A DNA stretch of 64,000 nt from Neobacillus sp. PS3-34 (GCF_030915465.1 NZ_CP133267.1:4835527-4899526), one strand, 5' to 3'; shown: positions 20,159 through 30,004, numbered from the stretch's first letter. Notes: generated from the sequence alone by a model not told the origin. Program-made: numbers and translations.

Positions 20159-21895
20159 ATGAGCGTATTTTTTTCATTAGCTGCACTGATAACGGCTTTA
20201 CTTTTTGTTTTGACAACAAGGCTGGAGATTTTAAAAGGAGCACCAAATAATTTTACATTTGGCTTTTATGTCGCAGCTAAATTTGTAGTCGGTTATTTAT
20301 GGGGAGTTTTTATATTCAATATTGTTTTACTAGATACAACGTTTTTAGCTTATATTAAAAGCCTTGCTATTTTCATAGCTGCCGCGATGATTTGGGAATC
20401 AACATGGTCGATTTCCAAAAGTAAAAAGAATTTTGCGGTATATTATTTTTTGCCAGGAGTATGTACTGCAGCAGCATTTCTCATCTTGGTGATTTTCTAT
20501 CCGATGACTATTGCGGATCAGAAGTTTAATGCAGCAAACGGATCGCTTTCAAAGGAAAAGAACCTTGAAGCAACTGATGAGAAGCATCTTCCGGTTGTTG
20601 GAGATGACTATGCAGAGTATGTAGCAAAGCGGGAGCTCTCAACATGGAAGAAGAACATCAGTTATTTTGAATTAGGATATGGAATCAAGCAAAGCATCAA
20701 TGGAACCCTATACTATGTGTATCCGATTGAATATCGCGGTTACTCAAAATGGTTGAAGGGGCAGCCAGTTCCTGGATTCATCAAGGTCAATGCGGAGAAT
20801 CCCAACGCTGAAGCGGAGTTTGTCAAAAGCGACATGAGATATGTACCTTCCGCCTATTTCAACGATAATGTATCCAGAATGGTACGCAAAAAAAATCCAA
20901 CTACCCTTCTGATGGATCCTAGTTTTGAAATCGATGATCAAAATCACCCCTTCTATGTTGTGCCTTATGGACACTTTGAAGCATTGCGTAATATCCGGAT
21001 TGTTGACGGCGCCATATTGGTTGACCCAAAAACAGGCGAACAAAAGAAATATGAAACAAAGGATGTTCCCAAATTCGTCGACCAAATCATTCCCACCGAT
21101 ATTGCTTTTGAAAGAATGCAATGGTACGGAGAATATCGTGAAGGCGGTTGGTTTAATGCGAACGGATTGCTCGGTACCGGCATTTTGGCTTCCCAAACAG
21201 GAGTTGTTGAACCAACTGATTGGGGCGATGCAGACAGTGTTTTCGGACTTTACGATAAAGCAAATCAATTATCCTGGTTTTCGGATTTTACGAATCCAAC
21301 AAGTGATTCGGATACGATGGTTGGGTTTGCGATGATGAATGCACGCAACGGGAAAATTGACTATTACGAAAATGTGAGCGGCGTATCCGGCTCGGATGCA
21401 AAAGGCGTTTCCCAAAAAGGAACGCTTAAAGCGGAAGATTTAAAGGGAAATGTCCGCGGGCTCTTCCAAATCTACGGCCAGCCGACATGGCTTGTCAGCC
21501 TGGAGGATAAGAGTGGTGTCTACCGCTACACAGCGTTTGTCAACGTAAAGGACGCACAGGTATACGCTTATGCCAAAGACGTGAATGAAGCATTGAATAA
21601 CTATGAAACGGCCATCGCAACGGGAATGACAGGCCAAAATGCATCTGCTTCAAAAGATGCGAAAGAATCTGTGATTTCAGGAAGTGTTGTTTCTGTCTAT
21701 AAGCGAGAAGTAAAAGATAAAACCATGGTCCAATTTCTCCTGGACAACAGTGATAAAATCTTCACGGTTACCGCAAGTGAGTATCCATACGCGATGTTTA
21801 TTGAAACTGGGCATCGTTTGAACCTTACCTATATTGATACTAAAAACATAAATGTTTCCGTGAAATCATTGAAAGATATAACCTTAAAGAAATAA
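20159..21895 (+). CDS. large membrane protein of unknown function
   Basis: A 578-residue protein whose first about 125 residues contain four hydrophobic segments (about 4-22, 35-57, 63-83 and 94-116), followed by a long soluble part of about 450 residues expected outside the cell. The soluble part has repeated-looking blocks (YYVYPIEYRGYSKWLKGQ, YVVPYGHFEALRNIRIVDG). I do not recognise a domain. It is complete, preceded by CGGGGGAAGAA near the start and followed by a strong terminator, so it is a single-gene unit. Surface maintenance or signalling roles would be guesses. Confidence 0.8.
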   Translation: MSVFFSLAALITALLFVLTTRLEILKGAPNNFTFGFYVAAKFVVGYLWGVFIFNIVLLDTTFLAYIKSLAIFIAAAMIWESTWSISKSKKNFAVYYFLPGVCTAAAFLILVIFYPMTIADQKFNAANGSLSKEKNLEATDEKHLPVVGDDYAEYVAKRELSTWKKNISYFELGYGIKQSINGTLYYVYPIEYRGYSKWLKGQPVPGFIKVNAENPNAEAEFVKSDMRYVPSAYFNDNVSRMVRKKNPTTLLMDPSFEIDDQNHPFYVVPYGHFEALRNIRIVDGAILVDPKTGEQKKYETKDVPKFVDQIIPTDIAFERMQWYGEYREGGWFNANGLLGTGILASQTGVVEPTDWGDADSVFGLYDKANQLSWFSDFTNPTSDSDTMVGFAMMNARNGKIDYYENVSGVSGSDAKGVSQKGTLKAEDLKGNVRGLFQIYGQPTWLVSLEDKSGVYRYTAFVNVKDAQVYAYAKDVNEALNNYETAIATGMTGQNASASKDAKESVISGSVVSVYKREVKDKTMVQFLLDNSDKIFTVTASEYPYAMFIETGHRLNLTYIDTKNINVSVKSLKDITLKK

Positions 21896-21900
21896 ACATG

Positions 21901-21934
21901 AAAAAGCTATCCGATGAATTGGATAGCTTTTTCT
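21901..21934 (+). terminator. terminator
   Basis: AAAAAGCTATCC, GATGAATT loop, GGATAGCTTTTTC. It lies directly after the stop of the upstream membrane-protein gene. Confidence 0.9.
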
Positions 21935-22134
21935 ATTAAGGAAAGAACCTTTTCTTTATCTTAAAAATATAAATTTCTCCCCTATCGTTTTTCGAAAATG
22001 GTAATTCACACCATTCCCCTGACAAATAATACGTGTTATAGTGTACAATTGGTGAACAAAATATTAAGTGAATGATTTTATATATATTTTTCTTAAATGC
22101 GATGAAAATGAAAATGAAATGAGTGTGAAAATAG

Positions 22135-23691
22135 ATGAGTATTTTAACAGTTAAAGACCTAAGTCACGGATTTGGTGATCGTGCTATTTTCGATAATGTT
22201 TCCTTCCGCTTGTTAAAAGGAGAACACATCGCTTTGGTTGGTGCAAACGGTGAAGGTAAATCTACGTTTATGAATATCATTACGGGACAACTTCAGCCTG
22301 ATGATGGAAAAGTAGAATGGGCTAGGAATCAACGGGTCGGTTACCTCGATCAGCATGCTGTTTTGCAAAAAGGATTGACCATCCGTGACGTACTAAAAAC
22401 AGCGTTTCAATATCTCTTCGATGTTGAAATGAATATTAATAATATTTACGGAAAAATGGCGGACGTTACCCCTGAAGAAATGGAAAAGATGTTAGATGAA
22501 GTTGGTACATTACAGGATATTTTAACAAATAATGATTTCTATGTTATTGATGCTAAAGTTGAAGAAGTGGCGCGTGGACTTGGTCTTGATGATGTAGGCC
22601 TGGAAAAGGATGTTCATGATTTAAGCGGTGGACAAAGAACAAAGGTATTATTGGCCAAGCTTTTACTGGAGAAACCAGATATCCTTTTATTAGATGAACC
22701 TACTAACTATTTGGACGAACAACATATTGAGTGGTTAAGACGTTACCTGCAAGAGTACGAAAATGCATTTTTATTAATATCACATGACATCCCATTCCTT
22801 AATAGTGTTGTGAATGTCATTTACCACTTAGAAAACCAAGAATTAAATCGCTATGTGGGCGATTATAATAATTTCCTTACCATTTACGAAGCAAAAAAAC
22901 TACAAGTCGAAGCCGCTTTTAAGCGACAACAAGCAGAAATTTCCAATTTAAAGGATTTTGTAGCCCGTAATAAAGCAAGGGCATCTACTAGTAATCTGGC
23001 CATGTCGAGACAGAAAAAACTTGATAAAATGGAGATTATTGAAGTAGGACATGAAAGACCGAAGCCTGATTTCAATTTTAAAGAAGCAAGAACCTCTGGT
23101 AAAACAATTTTTGAAACGAAAGAATTAGTGATTGGTTACGAAGAACCGCTGTCAAAAACGTTAAATCTCTTTATGGAACGCGGACAAAAGGTTGCCTTGG
23201 TTGGCGCAAACGGCATTGGTAAAACAACGCTCCTTCGAAGTATCCTTGGAGAAATACAGGCTCTTTCTGGTGAAGTTGAACGCGGTGAACACCAATATAT
23301 TGGTTATTTTGAACAAGAAGTGAAAACGGCGAATCAAAACACTTGTATCGAAGAAGTTTGGAATGAGTTCCCTCATTTAAGCCAAGGAGAAGTTCGTGCG
23401 GCTCTTGCAAGATGTGGATTAACGAGAAAACACATTGAAAGTAAAATATCGGTTTTAAGTGGTGGAGAAAAAGCGAAAGTAAGGTTATGTAAGCTTCTTA
23501 ACCGTGAAAGCAATATCCTTGTTTTCGATGAGCCGACAAACCATTTGGATGTAGATGCAAAGAATGAGCTTAAACGTGCATTGAAATCGTATAAGGGTAG
23601 CATTCTTCTCATCTCCCATGAACCTGAATTTTATCAAGAAGTGGTTACAGAAGTTTGGAACGTAGAATCATGGACAACTAAAGCACTATAA
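22135..23691 (+). CDS. yfmM: ABC-F ATPase YfmM
   Basis: A 518-residue ABC-F protein with two nucleotide-binding domains and no membrane helices, matching B. subtilis YfmM in length and sequence. Domain 1 has GANGEGKST, LSGGQRTKVLLAKLL and LLDEPTNYLDEQ. A charged linker (about 255-300, rich in Lys, Arg and Gln) follows. Domain 2 has GANGIGKTT, LSGGEKAKVRLCKLL and FDEPTNHLDVDA. ABC-F proteins act on the ribosomal E site in translation or antibiotic protection; the precise role of YfmM is not settled. The gene stands alone behind about 240 nt of upstream sequence. Confidence 0.93.
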   Translation: MSILTVKDLSHGFGDRAIFDNVSFRLLKGEHIALVGANGEGKSTFMNIITGQLQPDDGKVEWARNQRVGYLDQHAVLQKGLTIRDVLKTAFQYLFDVEMNINNIYGKMADVTPEEMEKMLDEVGTLQDILTNNDFYVIDAKVEEVARGLGLDDVGLEKDVHDLSGGQRTKVLLAKLLLEKPDILLLDEPTNYLDEQHIEWLRRYLQEYENAFLLISHDIPFLNSVVNVIYHLENQELNRYVGDYNNFLTIYEAKKLQVEAAFKRQQAEISNLKDFVARNKARASTSNLAMSRQKKLDKMEIIEVGHERPKPDFNFKEARTSGKTIFETKELVIGYEEPLSKTLNLFMERGQKVALVGANGIGKTTLLRSILGEIQALSGEVERGEHQYIGYFEQEVKTANQNTCIEEVWNEFPHLSQGEVRAALARCGLTRKHIESKISVLSGGEKAKVRLCKLLNRESNILVFDEPTNHLDVDAKNELKRALKSYKGSILLISHEPEFYQEVVTEVWNVESWTTKAL

Positions 23692-23701
23692 TTTTAAAAT
23701 C

Positions 23702-23733
23702 AAAAGCCTCCCTTTTTAAAGGAGGCTTTTTTG
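23702..23733. terminator. bidirectional terminator
   Basis: AAAGCCTCC, CTTTTTAAA, GGAGGCTTTTTT lies between the convergent yfmM and HEAT-repeat genes, with T-runs on both strands. Confidence 0.9.
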
Positions 23734-23744
23734 TTGATAATTTT

Positions 23745-24179
23745 TTAAAGCGATTGCCACGTGGTTTTTAACCAGCTGTCAAAGTCAGTACCCTTTTCAC
23801 CTTCGTATGCATCATAGACATCCAGTCGCATCTTTTTTAACTTCTCGCTAAACTCTTCATACGAATGCCCTTCAGGCAAACTCTTCTTTATTCTTTTGAA
23901 GATTTTAGTTGCATCTTTAATCAATTCTCCTTTTTTCTGAGGAGGTAATACAACATCTTCTCCAAATGCCTGGAGTTTATGGAAAGCAATTTTTTGGATT
24001 TTATAAACTGGATCGTTCGCCATTCTGCCTTTAAGAACATCGATTGTTTGTTTACTTTTCCACTTACCTAATTCGTCAATGGCATCTAAACGGTCTCTCC
24101 AACTAGACGTACGACTAGCAGCTTTTTTTAATTCCTCATAATTTGCAGGTAACTCACTTTTCACTTCTTTATTATTCAA
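23745..24179 (-). CDS. HEAT-repeat domain protein
   Basis: A 144-residue all-helical cytoplasmic protein. The N-terminal half contains HEAT-like repeats (SSWRDRLDAIDELGKWKSKQ, then NDPVYKIQKIAFHKLQAFGE), and the C-terminal half is basic and helical. Such repeats act as protein-protein scaffolds; the partner is unknown. The start is TTG with AAGGAGACAGG upstream. It is convergent with yfmM and shares its terminator. Confidence 0.8.
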   Translation of the reverse strand: MNNKEVKSELPANYEELKKAASRTSSWRDRLDAIDELGKWKSKQTIDVLKGRMANDPVYKIQKIAFHKLQAFGEDVVLPPQKKGELIKDATKIFKRIKKSLPEGHSYEEFSEKLKKMRLDVYDAYEGEKGTDFDSWLKTTWQSL

Positions 24180-24361
24180 GAATCCTGTCTCCTTCTAAAA
24201 AAAAATATGCCTTACAATTGTATCACTTTCTTTCGACGTGCATACCTTTTTTTTCACGTTCCCCGAAAATTACGAATAAATTTAGTGTTTGACACCTTTT
24301 TTTAAAACACACTAATAAAAATCACCTAAAAAAAGGATTAGGGATTACTAAGAATGTATGC

Positions 24362-24437
24362 TATACTTTGTCTACCATTTGCTTTATTCTATTTGAGTCT
24401 CCGCCCTACTCTTTTCAGAGTAGGGTTTTTTATTTTT
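24362..24437 (+). ncRNA. candidate small RNA with its own promoter and terminator
   Basis: An extended -10 (TGC-TATACT, 24359-24367) is followed about 35 nt later by a strong terminator: CCCTACTC (24404-24411), TTTTCA, GAGTAGGG (24418-24425), then TTTTTTATTTTTT. No ORF lies between and no upstream gene needs this terminator, because yfmM has its own and the neighbouring gene is on the other strand. A transcript of about 60 nt with an unpaired pyrimidine-rich 5' part is predicted. Confidence 0.45.
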
Positions 24438-24619
24438 TATCCTTCAACGATTTGCTTTTAAAAAACTTTTATAAAACAACAATCTTTTAAAAAACAGCCT
24501 CGATTTTTGACAAAAAGAAAATTGACTATTTTATCGCAGTCATGAATTATTTTTTTCAACTAATGCCCCCGTTTTGTTGTACAAGGTCGAGAATAATTAA
24601 AAGCAACCACCTTTTCCCG

Positions 24620-25038
24620 CTACTTATGTTCATAATCTATTACTTCTACTTTAAAACCATGATTACATCCAATCTTGGGGCTGTCGCAAGATGGAGAAAC
24701 TCTAACTTTAACCAAGTCATCTGCATATTCCAATGGGCTATTACGATTATTAGGAACTCGAAGGCTCATGGAAATATCATAAGAATGATTATTGTTGTAT
24801 ACAATATCAAAAATCCTCTGTGACTGCCAACCAAATGTAGCTGAATCATTACCTGGATATTCTTTCATCACTCTTTTATCAATAGATGGAAATATAATAT
24901 CTTTAATAATATCCTCTGGTGTGACATACCAGTTATCTGCAAATGGTTTAATTTGCTTTGGTTCTGGAGGTTTAGCATAAGCTAATGTCCTGTGTCAAAT
25001 ATTAAAGAAATGGTGAAAAGGACAATGATTTTCTTCAT
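24620..25038 (-). CDS. secreted DUF3888-like protein, frameshifted in signal peptide in this sequence
   Basis: The mature part (AYAKPPEPKQIKPFADNWYV onward, through FGWQSQRIFDIVYNNNHSYD, to VEVIDYEHK) resembles DUF3888 proteins of unknown function. The ATG at 25038 has GGGAGTG upstream and encodes MKKIIVLFTISLIFDTG before running into a stop. Adding one base to the CC pair at 24989-24990 (GG on the minus strand) joins both parts into a normal signal peptide ending in AYA. Family assignment is moderate. Confidence 0.5.
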
Positions 25039-25211
25039 GATTCTCACTCCCATAATTTTAAAGTTAGATTTCGTATCTTCAAATAATATTATCCACATCA
25101 AGACAACCAGTACCCTCTACAACAACAAGAAAAGCGATTGCTCTTATTCAATAATCGCACCCGTTTGTTCAATAAGAAAGGGACACTAAAATCCCTCTTG
25201 CACGAAATACA

Positions 25212-25580
25212 CTAATCCAAATTACTGTAGATTTTGCTGATTTCCTGAAATTTACTCTTAAAAAAAATTATGGAATCATTTTTGTTCAGTTCAGGATATT
25301 GTTCGGTGACCATATTGAAAAAGTCCTGTATAGATTTTAATGTTCCATTTAAGAACTCTTTCTTATCAATAATAAAGGTCCTATCTATTGGCATTTTTTC
25401 TTGAAATGTGATATTCAGACCGTCATACCAATGTTCTTTTATACCTTCTTCTTCGTCTTCAATAAATGTATGCATAAATAATTTAATTACATCATCTCCA
25501 TTTACAACCACAAAATTAAATATTTGTGGATGATCACCTAATTCATATTGAATTTCAATATAAAAATAATAACTTATATG
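25212..25580 (-). pseudogene. 5'-truncated hypothetical gene
   Basis: An open frame of about 123 codons ends with EISKIYSNLD and includes acidic, charged sequence (FIEDEEEGIKEHWYDG). The frame stays protein-like upstream of its only candidate start (GTG 25511), through [19 protein letters not shown], then meets a dispersed repeat core at about 25600. The 5' end seems to have been replaced by the repeat. No family recognised. Confidence 0.45.
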
Positions 25581-25594
25581 AGTAAATTATATCT

Positions 25595-25650
25595 TATTAA
25601 ACTAATCTGCCCGTTAATAAGAAAAAAGCCACCAAAATGGCAGCCGATCT
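25595..25650. repeat. dispersed intergenic repeat
   Basis: TAATCTGCCCGTTAATAAG followed by AAAAAAGCCACCAAAATGGC. It separates two truncated genes, a minus-strand hypothetical and a plus-strand L,D-transpeptidase fragment. Confidence 0.6.
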
Positions 25651-25814
25651 TTAAAAGTGATTGCTCATTTCAACTGTTCATTAAACGTGGGACATATAAT
25701 CCTGCTTCTATCGGTAAGAATGTCTCACACGGGTGTATAAGAATGTTTAACCATGGTGTTCTAGAATTATCATCTAGAGTTACAATTGGGACGAAGGTTT
25801 TTATTCATAAATAA
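25632..25814 (+). pseudogene. C-terminal fragment of a YkuD-type L,D-transpeptidase
   Basis: The frame contains [20 protein letters not shown], with the catalytic SHGCIR signature of YkuD transpeptidases that make 3-3 or protein cross-links in peptidoglycan. The normal C-terminal run [16 protein letters not shown] follows. The N-terminal two-thirds of the domain and any LysM module are missing, and the sequence upstream is a dispersed repeat. It cannot encode an active enzyme. Confidence 0.7.
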
Positions 25815-25932
25815 ACCTTTTATGGGTCTATTTTGTATGCCTTTTTTCAGTTTTAATTTTCATGGGAGTTTAAGTGTAATCCTTTACATCAAAAGTAACT
25901 CATCGTGAGAACTCCGGTGTAATTCATTTATT

Positions 25933-25976
25933 ATAAAAAACAGGTGCATTACCTGTCGTTGGTAATACACCTGGTC
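25933..25976 (-). terminator. minus-strand terminator
   Basis: Minus strand: CCAGGTGTATTACC, AACGACA, GGTAATGCACCTG, then TTTTTTATAATAA. No intact gene lies directly upstream on that strand. A short frame just before it (EISRVLEIPQMFLKDRLDKK) may be the tail of a lost gene. Confidence 0.65.
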
Positions 25977-26214
25977 ATTGAGTCCTTAATTCTGGAACTT
26001 TCTTCTTATCTAATCGGTCTTTTAAGAACATTTGAGGTATTTCTAATACTCTTGATATTTCTTGCATCTCTTTGCATGTTTAACAATATAAGTTTATCTT
26101 ACTTCTTAGTAACCATAAAGAAACATAACAACACAATAAAGAAGGCAAGCAATCCAGTTTATAGGCTCACCTTTAACCTCTATGATGAAGAAATGAAAAC
26201 GAAAACGCGGCAAG

Positions 26215-26649
26215 TTAACCACGTCTTCCTCCTCTTCCACCTCGTTTTCCTTCAGTATTACGTTTTAGAGAAGTTAAGCTCTCTTCACTTCTCTTTAAGA
26301 ATTGTGACATTTTATCTTCAAAGGTTTCTCTTGGTTTAAAGTTTCCTTTAGAACGATCATTCCCTCTTCCTTGAGCTGGGCGAGGGCGCTGCTTATAAGA
26401 AGATTGCCCTTCAGGTTTATCTATGGTTTGCTTAATGGATAAGGCAACCTTTCCTTCTTTCTCACTTAACACTTTTACTTCAACCATATCGCCAATTTTC
26501 AGATGATCATTAACATCTTTTACATAGCTATCAGCAACTTCACTGATATGCACAAGACCTGTTGTTCCTCCAGGTAATTCTACGAATGCTCCAAAATTAG
26601 TTATACCAGTTACTTTCCCTTGAACCTTACTTCCTATTTCTATTGACAT
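26215..26649 (-). CDS. yabR: S1 RNA-binding domain protein YabR
   Basis: A 144-residue protein with one N-terminal S1 domain (about 1-72: GSKVQGKVTGITNFGAFVEL, GLVHISEVADSYVKDV) and a basic, Gln/Gly/Arg-rich tail ending KRGGRGGRRG. It matches B. subtilis YabR closely. S1 domains bind single-stranded RNA and YabR-type proteins associate with ribosomes. In B. subtilis yabR lies in the divIC region; here it stands alone among accessory genes, so this may be a second or relocated copy. The ATG is preceded by GAGGAGGCAC. Confidence 0.88.
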   Translation of the reverse strand: MSIEIGSKVQGKVTGITNFGAFVELPGGTTGLVHISEVADSYVKDVNDHLKIGDMVEVKVLSEKEGKVALSIKQTIDKPEGQSSYKQRPRPAQGRGNDRSKGNFKPRETFEDKMSQFLKRSEESLTSLKRNTEGKRGGRGGRRG

Positions 26650-26820
26650 TAAAATAATGTGCCTCCTCGATATGTTACAAACACTTTATTATAACAAAGG
26701 AATAGTTGTAATATCAAATTAGATAGTTTATAGATAGGATCGGACTTCAACTAACGCCCCCGTTACTTCAAGAAGCATCAAATAATAAAGCTACATGTAC
26801 AACGAAAATTAGCAATGTTA

Positions 26821-27201
26821 TTATTGAAGGTTCTCAAAAAAAACAATTCTATTTCCGAATGGGTCTCCAATGCAAACCTCCCGAGAATTCCAAGGGGTTG
26901 TTTCGATGCCAGGACGAGCATATTTGTATTTCTTTGATATAAGATTTGAATGGAGTAACTCTAAGTTTTCTACTTCAATTCTTAAAGCACCTCCAGGACA
27001 ACAATCTCCATGATGTTCTGAAAGATGAATAATACAATTCCCATAAGAAATTTGCATGTATAAAGGTAGATTATCTTCAAATCGATGCTCCCAATCTAAC
27101 TCAAATTCCAAAAATGTTAAATAAAATTCTTTGGCCTTTTCCTCATTAAAAATACGTAGGATTGGAGTGGGGCTTTTCATAGTTATTTTAGATGTGCTCA
27201 T
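26821..27201 (-). CDS. glyoxalase/bleomycin-resistance superfamily protein
   Basis: About 126 residues with the VOC fold: PTPILRIFNEEKAKEFYLTF at the start, IIHLSEHHGD in the middle and CIGDPFGNRIVFFE at the end. Proteins of this size bind a metal or sequester a drug; the typical GDPFGN turn is present. The ATG at 27201 is chosen because AAAGGTGA lies 7 nt upstream, whereas an upstream GTG overlaps it. Substrate unknown. Confidence 0.85.
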   Translation of the reverse strand: MSTSKITMKSPTPILRIFNEEKAKEFYLTFLEFELDWEHRFEDNLPLYMQISYGNCIIHLSEHHGDCCPGGALRIEVENLELLHSNLISKKYKYARPGIETTPWNSREVCIGDPFGNRIVFFENLQ

Positions 27202-27314
27202 TTTATATATCACCTTTTTTATATGTATTTTAGAACTTAATTACTCCTTATGAACCATTTTTTAGCATTTGTTACTAAACATCTTATATTAGTTCAAAAA
27301 ATTATATTCTTCTT

Positions 27315-27415
27315 TAAGTAGCTGGCCCTATAGCACAATAAGAAAAGCAGGTGCGGCCACATCTCCTTGTTTAACTCTAGCACCCGATAGTTTAAGTGAA
27401 ATTCTTCACAATTTT
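27315..27415. repeat. dispersed intergenic repeat
   Basis: GCTGGCCCTATAGCACAATA opens the unit. GCACCCGATAGTTTAAGTG, then AAATTCTTCACAATT, closes it. The opening matches the intron flank near 10640 (TGTCCGTTAGCACAATAAAA) and the closing part matches 13520-13550. Confidence 0.65.
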
Positions 27416-27484
27416 TCTTTAACAAAAAAAGGCTGCTGCTGCAACCCTAATTCTAAACTATGCTCCCTTCTTTATCCTATATTA

Positions 27485-27988
27485 TTAAAGTGGTGGATTA
27501 CCCATTCCTAAAGGAATCCAATCCTCTTTCGGTGGTCCGTATACCCCGAATGGTTTTAATCCTGCTTGTCGGATAAGAATGGTAGCTTGTCCACGATGAT
27601 GAACAATATGTTTAATTAAGCCCATCAGAATTGAAGCATTTGTTTCTTCTCTTCCGAACGCAATTTGAATTTGTTTCAAAGAATCATCTGTCCATTGTTG
27701 TTTAATAGCCTCTGCTGCTTGAGCACTTACCTTTTTAAAAGTTTCAGCGATTTCTTTTGCTGTTGTCGGAACATTTTCAGCATTTTCAACCTTATCCATT
27801 TTAACACCAAATTTGTTTAAATAATTTGGAACGTTTGTGGTGAAATGCCACAAAATTCTACCCAAAGTACGTCCTTCAGGATAAACTTGTTGTTTTAATG
27901 AATCATCTGTCAAGCCATCCAAAACTTTTTGAGATAATGCCGCTTCTTTATTCCATTCTTTAATAAAGTCTGAAATTGTTACGTACAT
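27485..27988 (-). CDS. DinB family protein
   Basis: A 167-residue four-helix-bundle protein of the DinB/YfiT group. The metal-binding His positions appear as ILWHFTTN (first helix pair) and KHIVHHRGQ (C-terminal). DinB-like proteins are often thiol (bacillithiol) transferases or metal hydrolases; this one's reaction is unknown. The GGAGGAGT ribosome site supports the ATG. A second DinB-type gene lies at about 36.5 kb. Confidence 0.88.
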   Translation of the reverse strand: MYVTISDFIKEWNKEAALSQKVLDGLTDDSLKQQVYPEGRTLGRILWHFTTNVPNYLNKFGVKMDKVENAENVPTTAKEIAETFKKVSAQAAEAIKQQWTDDSLKQIQIAFGREETNASILMGLIKHIVHHRGQATILIRQAGLKPFGVYGPPKEDWIPLGMGNPPL

Positions 27989-28064
27989 AAATTACTCCTC
28001 CATTTTCATATAGAATTGATATGTATTTTTCAAAACCTATTATAAAACATTTGTTCGCATATTT

Positions 28065-28160
28065 AAATCTAATCAGCCCGGTAGTGGAAGAATAAAAAAG
28101 CCTTGCTCGTTCTTGAAGCAAAGCACCCGTTTGTTTAAGAACAATTTTTCACAATCCTTC
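28065..28160. repeat. dispersed intergenic repeat
   Basis: CTAATCAGCCCGGTAGTGGA opens, AAAAAAGCCTTGCTCGTTC forms the middle, and AAGCACCCGTTTGTTTAAG then TTTTTCACAATCC closes. It sits between the DinB and DUF1835 genes. Confidence 0.65.
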
Positions 28161-28184
28161 CTTTACCATCCCAGTCCAAATCTA

Positions 28185-29251
28185 TTATTGTTTCAAACGG
28201 ACACTATATAATCTCATTGCCTCAAGACTGCCTTCCATTTCAAAAATTCCATTTTCAATCATTTTTTTTAACCGATAGTTTATGAAAGTATCGCTTATAT
28301 ACTGGTCTAAATGTATTTGACCAAGGACATCACCAATTAATCTTAATGATTTAAAAAATTCATTTGTTTTACGTTTACCGTGGAGTTTTTTCGCTCTATT
28401 TATAATAAGATCGTCAAAATATTCTTCTGGGACACCTTCTACTGTTCCATTTCTCCAAATTCTTAATGTTTCTTTATTTTCAGTGAGAGAATGCCATTCC
28501 TTTTCATAATGTTCCCGTTCTTGTTGAGTTAGAGGAGATTGGTCCCCTCGTTGTTTTTCGTAAATCACTTGGAGCTTTTCTGGCGTATTTCACCGGTGTG
28601 TGAAATCGAGTATTTCCGTTTCCCCTTATTAAATAGTTCATTAAATCCCTTTGTTGTGTTCATAACGAAAATATTATTATTTTTTTTCTTTAAAAGGTCC
28701 ACGACAAAACGAAGTCCTGTCTGCTCCTCAGCATTTTCAGCAGCCCACAAATAAATAGGAATATCTTCTTTAATAGACATAATTTGAATAACAGCTCTGT
28801 TAAGATTTTCCTTAAATTCATCGAACTCTCCATCTTCATCAGACAAGTTATTTTGTAACCACTTATACCTGGCCTGGTTTCCAAATTTTTCACTAAATTT
28901 CCAGGTAGGACCGATAGAGAACATTTCTCGAACACAAATAATCTTTTCATCATTATAATCAGCACCCATTTCTTTGAGTGCTTGTCTAAAACTTCCCGCA
29001 CCAGAATCCCCGAACAGAATATGAACAACCTTGATAGGTCCTTCTATTGTATTTCGCTGTGGTTCAGTAATCTCGAAAACCGCTTTGTATGCACTTTTCA
29101 TATCTTTAATAAACTGCTTCTCAGAATACACCTGCTCGTTTAAAAAATGTATTCTTTTTAAAATATGACTAAGAAGCAACCTTGAGTCCCTCTCAGGCAA
29201 TTCCTTAACGAACTTGGTAATTTTCTCTATTTCCTTAAATGCGTCCCCCAT
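28185..29251 (-). CDS. DUF1835/DUF3658 protein, frameshifted in this sequence
   Basis: The N-terminal portion (29251 to about 28582) has DUF1835 features (KVVHILFGDSGAGSFRQAL, CVREMFSIGPTW). The C-terminal portion (to 28185) carries the DUF3658 type (LTENKETLRIWRNGTVEGVP). Normally both form one cytoplasmic protein of about 350 residues. Here they overlap in different frames. Adding one G to the GG pair at 28582-28583 (CGCCAG to CGCCCAG on the minus strand) joins IRPEKLQVIYEKQRGD seamlessly. Function unknown. The start has GGGAGGAATTTTACTT before the ATG. Confidence 0.7.
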
Positions 29252-29384
29252 AAGTAAAATTCCTCCCTATGGCCCCTAGAGCGACAATGATGAATTTAGG
29301 AGCAACGGCTAATTGCGAAAATTGTACCAAAGTTAAGACTGACAGTGGTACCTTCATTTCCATTAATGTTTTTATCACTTATTC

Positions 29385-29445
29385 AATTATTCTGCCCCGT
29401 TTATTTAATAAGGGATTCAACAAAAGCACCCGTTACTTGAATAAG
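29385..29445. repeat. dispersed intergenic repeat
   Basis: ATTCTGCCCCGTTTATTTAA and AGCACCCGTTACTTGAATAA, 30-odd nt apart, flank the end of the LRR gene. Confidence 0.6.
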
Positions 29446-29459
29446 GAATTAGAAAATTC

Positions 29460-29984
29460 CTATATCCATACCTCACTATTAGGATGTTTCTTTTTAAAAT
29501 CATCTATCTCTTTGTTTGGAACTTCTGTTCTCGCAATACTCAATAATTTCAATTGATTTAAATTATATATCGGCTCTATTGTTTTTATTGAATGGTCAGG
29601 AACATATAACTTTTCAAGATTATTTAAGTGCACTAAGGGTTCCAGAGATTTTATATAATTCATAGGTGCCGACAAATCCAGTTCTTTTAGGCTTTTTAGT
29701 TGAGATAAGGTTGATATATCTGTAATCATACAGAGGTCAGCGTACAAGATCTCCAGTTTCTTTAATTCTTTAAATGGAGAAATATCACTAATACCTGTAC
29801 CGGAAATATTTAAATATTTGAGTTCTTTAAAGGAGGAAACAATCTCAAAATCCTTTATTTCTTCTAGAAATACATATTCCTCTAAGTCTAATTTCTTAAC
29901 CTCATTAAGATTATTCATTAAGAACTGATATTCTTCATCAAACATATGCGTAAGGGCTTCTTTTATACTTCTTACAAGCTTCAT
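29460..29984 (-). CDS. leucine-rich-repeat protein
   Basis: A 174-residue protein with about four internalin-like LRRs of 22-23 residues (FKELKYLNISGTGISDISPF, LKKLEILYADLCMITDISTL, LKSLKELDLSAP, LNNLEKLYVPDHSIKTIEPI). There is no signal peptide or wall anchor, so it is presumably cytoplasmic, unlike true internalins. AGAGGGA precedes the ATG. LRRs usually bind proteins. It lies in a stretch of unknown genes separated by dispersed repeats. Confidence 0.85.
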   Translation of the reverse strand: MKLVRSIKEALTHMFDEEYQFLMNNLNEVKKLDLEEYVFLEEIKDFEIVSSFKELKYLNISGTGISDISPFKELKKLEILYADLCMITDISTLSQLKSLKELDLSAPMNYIKSLEPLVHLNNLEKLYVPDHSIKTIEPIYNLNQLKLLSIARTEVPNKEIDDFKKKHPNSEVWI

Positions 29985-30004
29985 ATGAATCCCTCTATTC
30001 TTTC

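Noticed and set aside
20744..21335. Overlapping ORFs on both strands within the large membrane-protein gene
   Set aside because: They are shadows of the 578-codon gene, with no start signals of their own.
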